Of a DNA stretch of 32,262 nt, positions 23,997-31,011 are shown piece by piece. The stretch is from JBHHYR01 sp046757585. Its GTDB lineage: Bacteria > Desulfobacterota > Binatia > HRBIN30. A program made the position numbers and the translations under genes. Positions within the stretch are counted from its first letter, which is position 1; each line of letters opens with the position of its first letter. The notes beneath the pieces were generated by a model. That model was not told where the DNA came from, did no database searches, and saw only the letters and a list, made by a program, of their open reading frames with translations. The stretch lies in contig JBHHYR010000021.1 in assembly GCA_046757585.1 (NCBI GenBank), forward strand, positions 1-32,262. Direction: 5' to 3'.

Positions 23997-24244
23997 CGTC
24001 TCAGCCTCCTTGCAGCCCTGAACAGAGAACCGTCCGCCCGCCGGCGTTACTAGTGGTGCCGGGGAGTGTGGCAGCCGGCGCACGGCATCGTCAAGCAGGG
24101 TTGGTGCGCTGGACGTGCCGGCCGGCGCAGCGCGCTTCCGGTTCGCCGGCGGATCAGATAGACAGCGGGCCGTGCGGTGGGACGCATGCGGCAGGATGTC
24201 GTCCAACCGCTTGCCGCCGTTGGTCGGCTTAGAGGAGGTGCGCC

Positions 24245-25108
24245 ATGCAAACGATTCGGACCGAGACCGCAGCCGGGGTACGCTCACTCATCCTGTGCCG
24301 CGCCCGGGCATACAACACGATCACACCGCAGCTCCGGGACGAGCTGGCGCAGGCCATCGACGATGCGGACGCGGATCCGGACACCCGGGTCATCCTCCTG
24401 CGTGCGGAAGGGCCCGCGTTCTGTGCCGGCTACGGACTCGATTGGGCCACTACGGCCCAAGCGACGCAAGGCAGTGCCAGCGGCGGAACCGAGGGGACGA
24501 AGCGCGTGTGGGACTCGGTGGCTGATCTGCGCATGATGAAGCGTTTCGTCGATACCTACATGAAGCTCTGGTATGCGCAGAAACCGACTGTGGCGGCCGT
24601 ACAGGGCTGGTGCATTGGCGGGGGAACGGACCTGGTGCTCTGCGCAGACCTGATCGTGGCCGGCGAAGGGGCCACGTTCGGCTACCCGCCGTCACGCGTC
24701 TGGGGAACCCCCACGACGGCTATGTGGGTCTATCGCATGGGCCTGGAACGCGCCAAGCGTTACATGTTGACGGGTGACGAGATTCCCGCACGCGAGGCGG
24801 CCCGGATCGGCCTCATTCTCGAGGCGGTGCCCGACGAACGACTGCACGAGCATGCGATGCACCTCGCTGCGCGTATCGCACAGCTCCCGCTGAACCAGCT
24901 GATCATGCTGAAACTACTTGCCAACCAGACCGCAGAGAACATGGGCCTGGCATCCAGCCGGCTCCTCGGTACGCTGTTCGATGGCATCGCCCGCCACACA
25001 CAGGAAGGGCTGGATTTCGTGCAACGCGCGCAACGGGTCGGCTTCCGCCAAGCGGTGCGCGAACGCGACGATCCGTTCCGCGACTACGGTAGCCGCAAGC
25101 GACGTTGA
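24245..25108 (+). CDS. Enoyl-CoA hydratase/isomerase family protein (crotonase) 2
   Basis: A 287-residue crotonase homolog with FCAGYGLDWA (59-68) and GWCIGGGTDLVLCADL (121-136). The first catalytic glutamate position holds aspartate (D129) and the second holds proline (P149, in FGYPPSRVWG). Neither classic hydratase glutamate is therefore present. The GYPPxRVWGxPTTAMW segment marks a widespread actinobacterial/proteobacterial subgroup annotated only as crotonase-family. An isomerase or ring-processing role on a CoA ester is possible. The C-terminus ends GSRKRR. The start ATG 24245 has AGAGGAGG about 7 bases upstream. Its closeness to crotonase 1 suggests a shared divergent control region. 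Confidence 0.9.
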   Translation: MQTIRTETAAGVRSLILCRARAYNTITPQLRDELAQAIDDADADPDTRVILLRAEGPAFCAGYGLDWATTAQATQGSASGGTEGTKRVWDSVADLRMMKRFVDTYMKLWYAQKPTVAAVQGWCIGGGTDLVLCADLIVAGEGATFGYPPSRVWGTPTTAMWVYRMGLERAKRYMLTGDEIPAREAARIGLILEAVPDERLHEHAMHLAARIAQLPLNQLIMLKLLANQTAENMGLASSRLLGTLFDGIARHTQEGLDFVQRAQRVGFRQAVRERDDPFRDYGSRKRR

Positions 25109-25417
25109 GCGGCGTGCAACGCGCCGCACGAACGTTGAGGGAAACGCCCTCCCGCGAAAACCAGTTGCCCGCACCGACAGCGCGCCACTCGGTTGTGCAA
25201 TGCCGAAAATCGTCATCTTGCGACAATCGAGCGCCTGTGTAGAGCCGCTTCGATGCTTCGCTCGCCGTCGAGCTGAGCGACGCTGGCGGAGCCGTTCACT
25301 TGGTACGTCAGTTGCTGTTCGCTTCCATCCGTGGGTCGCGGTTCACAGCCCCTGGTTGGTTCCTTGGCCCATAGGTTTCCTAGCAGACACCGGAGACCAA
25401 GGACCGGGGAAGCAACG
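25109..25417. other. Intergenic region before prepilin gene, nothing recognised
   Basis: About 309 bases with stop codons in all likely frames and no family-like peptide. I looked for a cyclic-di-GMP (GEMM) riboswitch and a sigma-54 promoter, both known before pilin genes, and found neither pattern. A GGGGAAG ribosome site precedes the prepilin ATG. Confidence 0.5.
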
Positions 25418-25816
25418 ATGCGTAGCGAGGAGAGGGGATTTACACTGCTGGAACTGCTCGTAGTCGTGGCGGTGATCGGCATTCTTGCCGCAATTGCTGT
25501 GCCGTTTTACAGATCGTACGTCAAACGCGGGTACGAGGCGGTGGCCATTCAGTACATGCGCAGTTGGGTGCCGGCACAGGAGCTGTACCTGCAGAAGTTC
25601 GGCCACTACGCCGACGCCGATGAACAGCTCCAGAACAATCTGCACGTCCTGTTCGTCCCGGGAGATGCCCCCTACGTCTTCTCAATTGATTCGAACTCTT
25701 CAGCGACGACCAACTGGTGGGGACGTGGAAGACCGCGGGAGCCGGACCTCAGATACTTTTACATTGATCAGTCCGGCAAGCTCCTCGGCTCCCTGACGGG
25801 CCCTCCCTCTCCGTAG
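25418..25816 (+). CDS. Type IV prepilin-like protein
   Basis: A 132-residue prepilin or pseudopilin. The 7-residue leader MRSEERG is followed by the type III cleavage site and hydrophobic helix FTLLELLVVVAVIGILAAIA, with the required glutamate at mature position 5 (E12). The helix leads into a short globular domain (YMRSWVPAQELYLQKFGHYAD, the VFSIDSNSSATTNWW region, LRYFYIDQSGKLLG) like minor pilins of the PilE/PilA group; no cysteine pair is present. It would be processed by PilD and assembled by a type IV pilus or type II secretion machine. None of those genes is near, so this is an orphan or scattered pilin. The start is ATG 25418, since the upstream in-frame residues would destroy the leader. 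Confidence 0.92.
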   Translation: MRSEERGFTLLELLVVVAVIGILAAIAVPFYRSYVKRGYEAVAIQYMRSWVPAQELYLQKFGHYADADEQLQNNLHVLFVPGDAPYVFSIDSNSSATTNWWGRGRPREPDLRYFYIDQSGKLLGSLTGPPSP

Positions 25817-25949
25817 TTGATAGTCGCTAGTCGGTTGTTGATAGGCTCCTTGTCGCTCGTTCCTCGCGTCGGTTGTCGCACATGCCATGACGTATTCGGC
25901 GAGGCTCCCCCTCGTTTCGGTTGCGCCAATCACAACCGTGACTCACCAC

Positions 25950-26036
25950 GTGGAGGGCGCCGCTCTGTCAGCGCTGCCCTCGCCACGCGCAGCCACCCCC
26001 GCCTCCCATCGGCGGCGACGGAGCGCCGCCCTCCAC
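25950..26036. repeat. Long imperfect inverted repeat (87 bases)
   Basis: GTGGAGGGCGCCGCTC (25950-25965) and GAGCGCCGCCCTCCAC (26021-26036) are complementary except for one base. Pairing continues inward with a few more mismatches (TGTC with GACG). The ends of the element are thus perfect inverted repeats, like a small MITE or a stable hairpin. It lies between the prepilin and the convergent DAACS transporter gene and may terminate both. The remainder of the 282-base gap (25817-26098) has only simple TTGATA/CGGTTG-like runs. Confidence 0.6.
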
Positions 26037-26098
26037 TGTCGCCTTCGTCGTTCGAATTGGAGCTTCGCCTGTGCCGAGAACTTCGCACTTTCCGGTGC

Positions 26099-27355
26099 TT
26101 AGTCTCCGACCACGGATACGGGGCTGTTCTCGCCTCGGGGACCGTTGAGGCCCTCCCATCGAGCGATGACTGCCGCGCCGACGGTGTCGCTCCAGACGTT
26201 GACGCTTGTCCGGCACATGTCGAGGACACGATCCACAGCGAGGATCAGACCGACCCCTTCAAGAGGGAGACCGACGGCGCGGAGAACGATCGCCATCATG
26301 ACCAGACCGGCCATGGGAATTCCGGCTGCGCCGATTGAGGCCAGTAGGGCGGTGACAAACACCACGAATTGTTGCCCAACGCCCAGCGAGATTCCGTACG
26401 CCTGTGCGATGAAGATGACGGCGACGCACTCGTACAGTGCCGTGCCGTCCATGTTGACCGTCGCGCCCAAGGGGAGCACGAATGCGCTCACTTGGTTTGG
26501 AATCCCCCCGCGCCGCTCGACGGTGTCGAGTGTGACCGGGAGCGTGGCCGAGCTCGACGCCGTCGAGAATGCGGTGGCCAGCGCAGGCGCAACGGCCCGG
26601 GCGTATGTCGGCGGCCAGGTACGGCCGAAGACGACGAGCAGCAGCGGTAGGGTGACGAGGGCATGCACGGCGAGGCTGACCGTGACCGTGAGCATGTACT
26701 TGAAGAGCGGAACAAACGCATCGACACCGGTCGTGCCGACGATGCCGGCCATTAGTGCAAATACGCCGATGGGCGCGAGCCGAATGATGACGTCCGTGAT
26801 CAGCATCATGAGGTCAAACACCGCTTGCATGAGGCTGACAATGATTCCGCGCCCCTGCGGCGGCAATCGGTTGGTGAATAACCCCACGAGCAGCGCGAAG
26901 AAGATGATCGCTAAGATGTTCCCCTGAGCCATGGCGGCGAGGGGATTGTCCGGGATGATCCCCAGAAGCGTGTCACCCAGCCGGCCGGCGGACAGGTTGA
27001 CGCCTGCCGGGGTGGCGGCCAGTGGCAGGTTGGCCCCCACCCCTGGACGAATCAGGTTGACGGCGAGGAGGCCAATGAAGATAGCCGCGCTGCTTGTGGC
27101 GGTGTAGTACGCCAAGGTCTTGACGCCCATGCGGCCGACGCTCGCTGCGCCACCGAGCCCCGTGATTCCCACGATGAGCGACGAAAAGATGAGTGGGACG
27201 ATGACCATGCGGAGCAGGCGGAGAAAGATGACGCCCAGGGGCTGAACGTAGCGCACACGCTCGCCGAGCACTCCTCCAAAGACGAGCCCAAGGGCCATGC
27301 CGAGCAGAATCTGCCAATGAAGCTGCCGGTACCACGCACGCCGCGTCCTCGCCAT
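26099..27355 (-). CDS. Dicarboxylate/amino acid:cation symporter (DAACS, GltP/DctA-like)
   Basis: A 418-residue inner-membrane symporter taking up C4-dicarboxylates or acidic amino acids with sodium or protons. Family motifs are all present: the serine-rich hairpin TASSSATLPVT, NMDGTALYECVAVIFIAQ (NMDGT binding motif) and DRVLDMCRTSVNVWSDTVGA in the last helices, which carries substrate- and ion-binding residues. Several membrane helices precede these, including LGVIFLRLLRMVIVPLIF. ATG 27355 has a GGGGGGA site about 7 bases upstream; ATG 27361 is possible. Whether the substrate is glutamate/aspartate or succinate cannot be told safely. It lies alone between a hairpin repeat and the GST-like genes. 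Confidence 0.94.
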   Translation of the reverse strand: MARTRRAWYRQLHWQILLGMALGLVFGGVLGERVRYVQPLGVIFLRLLRMVIVPLIFSSLIVGITGLGGAASVGRMGVKTLAYYTATSSAAIFIGLLAVNLIRPGVGANLPLAATPAGVNLSAGRLGDTLLGIIPDNPLAAMAQGNILAIIFFALLVGLFTNRLPPQGRGIIVSLMQAVFDLMMLITDVIIRLAPIGVFALMAGIVGTTGVDAFVPLFKYMLTVTVSLAVHALVTLPLLLVVFGRTWPPTYARAVAPALATAFSTASSSATLPVTLDTVERRGGIPNQVSAFVLPLGATVNMDGTALYECVAVIFIAQAYGISLGVGQQFVVFVTALLASIGAAGIPMAGLVMMAIVLRAVGLPLEGVGLILAVDRVLDMCRTSVNVWSDTVGAAVIARWEGLNGPRGENSPVSVVGD

Positions 27356-27464
27356 GCTCATTCCCCCCACGGGCTTCGCGATTTCTAAAGATTGCGTGGC
27401 CGCAGCTGCGCGACGTGGCGCAGGCTGCCAAGGGACTGGGCTTTCAACCCGGGATGCTTCCCGA

Positions 27465-28580
27465 TCACTCCGGTGATCCGGGGCTCTGACCTCTCAGCTC
27501 GACGACCAGCTGGAACGCGCGCTTGCCGAGCCGGTAACGCGGTTCGAAATCCAGCAGTGCGTCGAGGCCGGTGCCGTCTATCGTGCGGCGCACGCGGGCC
27601 TGCGCCGCGGGCGTCAGAGCACGGTACGCATCCAGTGGCCGCTGGACCATCCAGAGGGTGTACGGGCTGGTGAAGCGCTCGAAGGATACGCCACGCAGCG
27701 CGGTGCGATGCATTCCGACCCCCCGAGGGGGCTGCGCCAAATCGGCCGGCTTGCTGTCAGCCCATGTCTCGAAAGCGCGAATGTCGTCGAGCAGAAGCGG
27801 CACGGCGTCGCTGCCCACGAGCTTCAGCAACGGGAGCAGCGTCGCTGGGATCTCGTCGTCCGCAACAAAGGTACCGCTCCGTGGGCGGGGGTGGTTCATC
27901 CGTTCAATCCAGGCGCACACGTGCGGCGCCGTCTCGCGCAGCAAACGCCCCGGCACTGCGTCGAGGTAGAGGTGCGCGTAGAGCGGTCCGAGCAACGCTA
28001 GGTCGGCCAGCGACATCCGGCTGCCAAGTAGAAAGTCGTGCGCGTCGAAGTGCTGCGAGAGAATGCTGAGCAGGTCCCGGGTGTGCGCTTCGATGGCCGG
28101 GATCGTCTCCGCGTGGATGCCCAACAGTGGTAGGCTGCCCTTCATCCGATCAGCAAAAGCATTCGCGCTGTCAGCTTGACCCGTCGCGCGGGCGAAGTCG
28201 GCCCGCGCCTTCGCTTCGCTCTCCGCGAAGCTCCAGCGGTAGTGCATGGCGGGGAGGATCCCGAACTCATCGGCGTACACTTCGAGCAGATATGCCACGC
28301 TACGCTGCACCGGCGTGGGTGGATAGATCGGCGGCTCGGGAAACCGCCGCTCCAGCTCGTCCAGAATGTCGCTGGTATCCTGCAAGGTCTCATCGTCTGG
28401 GGTGATGACGACCGGAATGAATGCCAGGCCGGTACGCGGAATGATGATGTCCCGGTACACCGCAGGGGTCACGGCGATCTCCTCGCAGGGAATGTCCTTG
28501 TAGCGAAAGAAGGGCCGCAGCTTGCCGGAGAAATACGAGATCTCGGCCCCGTAGAAGCGGTATTTCCGGGTGCTATTCAT
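27465..28580 (-). CDS. GST-like protein, long C-terminal domain, paralog 1
   Basis: A 371-residue protein of the glutathione S-transferase superfamily. Residues about 5-85 give the thioredoxin-like N-terminal domain (YRFYGAEISYFSGKLRPFFRYKDIPCEE, with cis-proline region FIPVVITPDDETLQDTSDIL). The C-terminal all-helical domain includes AMHYRWSF and the typical GSRMSLADLALLGPLYAHLYLD segment. About 150 residues beyond a normal 220-residue GST are extra and unassigned. Its neighbour at 28609-29610 has the same plan and shares the HYRW motif, so they arose by duplication. Roles in detoxification, ether-bond cleavage or isomerisation are all possible. It starts at ATG 28580 with GAGAGG close upstream. 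Confidence 0.82.
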   Translation of the reverse strand: MNSTRKYRFYGAEISYFSGKLRPFFRYKDIPCEEIAVTPAVYRDIIIPRTGLAFIPVVITPDDETLQDTSDILDELERRFPEPPIYPPTPVQRSVAYLLEVYADEFGILPAMHYRWSFAESEAKARADFARATGQADSANAFADRMKGSLPLLGIHAETIPAIEAHTRDLLSILSQHFDAHDFLLGSRMSLADLALLGPLYAHLYLDAVPGRLLRETAPHVCAWIERMNHPRPRSGTFVADDEIPATLLPLLKLVGSDAVPLLLDDIRAFETWADSKPADLAQPPRGVGMHRTALRGVSFERFTSPYTLWMVQRPLDAYRALTPAAQARVRRTIDGTGLDALLDFEPRYRLGKRAFQLVVELRGQSPGSPE

Positions 28581-28608
28581 CAACCTCTCGGCGGTGCGGC
28601 GCCTCCGC

Positions 28609-29610
28609 TCAGCTTTCGGGCCCCATGATGTTGCAGCCTGCTTCTCGCAAGATCGGCTCGAGCCGGCCCTTGTCCGGCACACGGGCATAGCGCGCCCGTA
28701 GCGCGGCCAATGATTTTGCGTGATACTTCTGTGTCTCCTGAGTGAACGGCTTGCCACCAAGGGTCATTGTGAAGCTCTGTTGCCCTGCTGCCAGCGCTTG
28801 AGCGTTGGCGGTGGTCCAGGGCAGGAAGATTTTGCCCACTTCCTCTTTCAGCAGCGGCATCAACGAGGATCCGAGCGCATCCCAGTTTTCGAACTCTCCC
28901 TCGACCCGTGGAGTGAGCATGCGCCTGATCCAGGCCAGCACGTTGGGTGCGCCTGCCGTCATGATCGCAGCCGGCGTCGGATCGGTGGAGCACTGGTAGA
29001 GCTGCGGGTAAAGCCCGAAGTCCGCGAATGCTGGCCGGCCACCGAAGAGGTACCGTCGTTGCGCGAGGTGCCTGTTGAGAATGGCCAGCTGGCGCGTGAA
29101 GGAGTCTTCGATTTGGTCCTTGGTCTGTGTGGAAGAGCCCACGAACTTCAGCCGCGGAATCATGCGTTCCTTGACCGTCTCGCATGCGCCTGGGAGATCA
29201 GCGTCGGGCAGGTCCGGCATCATGCTGCGCGCGATGCGCTCGGCGGCCGACCGCTGATCGGCTTCATAGAACCAGCGGTAGTGGAACATCGGCTTGTTGC
29301 CCCACTCATCGCCGTACTCTTCGATCAACGCCGACAGAAAAGCGAGTGCAGGATCGGTGGGGTGAATCGACGGCTCTGGGTGCAGCGCTTCAAAGTGCTC
29401 GATGATCGGGGTCGAATCCTGCAGGCCGTGACCGTCGGGGGTGACCACCAGCGGAATCAAGGGAAGCTTGGCGTAGCGTTGGAACTCCGCCTGATTCGCC
29501 GCACTGCGGACAACCCACTGGTGCGGGATCCGCTTGTAGCGGAAGTACGAGCGCACTTTGACGGAGTACGGCGACAGCTCAGAACCGAAAATTCGATACA
29601 TCTCAGTCAT
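28609..29610 (-). CDS. GST-like protein, paralog 2
   Basis: A 333-residue GST-superfamily protein, upstream partner of the previous gene with a 28-base gap, so probably one operon. The N-terminal domain begins YRIFGSELSPYSVKVRSYFRYKRIPHQW and has the cis-proline loop LIPLVVTPDGHGLQDSTPII. The serine/tyrosine in LSPYS is the plausible catalytic area. The C-terminal domain has MFHYRWFYEAD and GGRPAFADFGLYPQLYQCSTD. It shares order and key words with paralog 1, but divergence is large by eye. The ATG at 29610 follows a GAGGGTGGGG ribosome site; ATG 29601 is an alternative. Substrate unknown. A 244-base gap separates it from the divergent acyl-CoA dehydrogenase gene; no other gene is seen there. 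Confidence 0.82.
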   Translation of the reverse strand: MTEMYRIFGSELSPYSVKVRSYFRYKRIPHQWVVRSAANQAEFQRYAKLPLIPLVVTPDGHGLQDSTPIIEHFEALHPEPSIHPTDPALAFLSALIEEYGDEWGNKPMFHYRWFYEADQRSAAERIARSMMPDLPDADLPGACETVKERMIPRLKFVGSSTQTKDQIEDSFTRQLAILNRHLAQRRYLFGGRPAFADFGLYPQLYQCSTDPTPAAIMTAGAPNVLAWIRRMLTPRVEGEFENWDALGSSLMPLLKEEVGKIFLPWTTANAQALAAGQQSFTMTLGGKPFTQETQKYHAKSLAALRARYARVPDKGRLEPILREAGCNIMGPES

Positions 29611-29854
29611 GCCCCACCCTCGCGAAACTCCGTCGCAGCAGCTCGGTGCCCGGATGTCCCGTCCGTCCGGGGCCTTCCTCCACACCCGCGTACCCCGTTT
29701 CCGTGTCGATGTCGACCCCGGCGCTTCAGCCTGCTGCCGCGGCATCTGTCATCTTCCCTCGGGCACTCGGCTGGTCGCTCCTGTTGCCACGCTGATCCGA
29801 TTTGGTCTAAGCACTGATCCTGGAGCACGGTAGTGCGTTGCACTTGGGAGGCCC

Positions 29855-30970
29855 ATGAACTTCGACTTTTCGGATGATCAGCAGCTGCTTCGGAAGACGG
29901 CGCGCGAGTTCCTCGAAGCGCATGCGCCGCTGAGTTTGTGCCGTGCAGTCCTCGAATCGGGTGCGGCGTACTCTGACGCGCTGTGGAAAGGTGTTGCAGA
30001 GCTGGGGTGGCTGGGGACCGCCATTCCCGAGCAATGGGGCGGTGCAGGATTCGGCCGCTTGGAGCTGGCAGTGCTGGCGGAGGAACTCGGCCGTGCCTTG
30101 GCACCGATTCCTTTCTCCTCGAGCGTCTATCTTGCCACCGAGGCGATCCTGGAAGCCGGATCGACGCAGCAGAAACAGGAATACCTCCCGCGGCTTGCCA
30201 GCGGCGAGTGGATCGGTTGCTTCGCGCACCCGGAGACAGGAGGGGAAACGGGCGCGAAGACGGTCGCCACGACGTTCGCTGATGGTAGGCTGACGGGTGT
30301 GAAGGTGGCTGTGCCAGACGGCGACGTAGCACACTGCGCCGTGGTAACGGCGAGGTGCGGGGACCGGGTGCTTCTCACCCTGGCGGATCTGACCGGCAAC
30401 GGCGTCGAACGCAAGCGGGTTGGGTCCATCGACCCGAGCCGGTCCCTGGCGGCGATTCGCTTTGACGGTGCCGCCGCCGAGCCGCTTGGGGACGTGACAA
30501 CTGCCTGGGCAACCGTTCAGAAGCTGCGCGACCGCGCGGCGGTGTACATGGCCTTCGAACAGCTCGGCGGCGCGGAACGCGCCTTCGAAATCACGCGGGA
30601 GTTCTGCCTGGGGCGGTACGCTTTCGGTAGACCCATTGCGTCGTTTCAAGCGATCAAGCACCGCCTTGCGGACCTCTATGTGGAAATCGAGCTGGCGCGT
30701 TCCAACGCCTACTACGGCGCCTGGGCGCTCGACAATGATAGCGACGAGCTGGGCATCGCGGCATGCGGCGCGCGCGCCAGCGCAACCGACACGTTCGAAC
30801 TGGCGAGCCAGGAGATGATCCAGATGCACGGCGGTGTCGGCTACACCTGGGAGTTCGACTGCCACCTCTTTTACCGGCGCGCCAAGCTGCTCAGCGCTGT
30901 GCTCGGCAGCGCAAGCCAGTGGCGAGAACACCTGATCCAACGCCTCCGGACGCCCCAAGCCCAGGCGTGA
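29855..30970 (+). CDS. Acyl-CoA dehydrogenase, small subunit-like (371 residues)
   Basis: An FAD-dependent acyl-CoA dehydrogenase-fold protein that would introduce the alpha-beta double bond in an acyl-CoA. The N-terminal FDFSDDQQLLRKTAREFLEAHA and LGWLGTAIPEQWGGAGFG stretches, and the C-terminal LGRYAFGRPIASFQAIKHRLADL and MHGGVGYTWEFDCHLFYRRAK, are typical of FadE-type proteins. The middle beta domain is short and divergent. Size and pairing with a 416-residue partner 41 bases downstream resemble heteromeric steroid and lipid FadE pairs, in which only one subunit carries the catalytic glutamate. The ATG has GGGAGG 4 bases upstream. Side-chain or cyclic substrates are possible; not determinable here. 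Confidence 0.9.
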   Translation: MNFDFSDDQQLLRKTAREFLEAHAPLSLCRAVLESGAAYSDALWKGVAELGWLGTAIPEQWGGAGFGRLELAVLAEELGRALAPIPFSSSVYLATEAILEAGSTQQKQEYLPRLASGEWIGCFAHPETGGETGAKTVATTFADGRLTGVKVAVPDGDVAHCAVVTARCGDRVLLTLADLTGNGVERKRVGSIDPSRSLAAIRFDGAAAEPLGDVTTAWATVQKLRDRAAVYMAFEQLGGAERAFEITREFCLGRYAFGRPIASFQAIKHRLADLYVEIELARSNAYYGAWALDNDSDELGIAACGARASATDTFELASQEMIQMHGGVGYTWEFDCHLFYRRAKLLSAVLGSASQWREHLIQRLRTPQAQA

Positions 30971-31011
30971 GCGGGCAACGCGAGGCACGATCATCACGTC
31001 AGGAGGACGGC

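Noticed and set aside
25109..25417. Cyclic-di-GMP riboswitch before the prepilin gene
   Set aside because: The conserved GEMM core sequences are not present.
29807..30997. Minus-strand 396-codon frame opposite an acyl-CoA dehydrogenase
   Set aside because: The plus strand encodes unmistakable dehydrogenase motifs with a good ribosome site.
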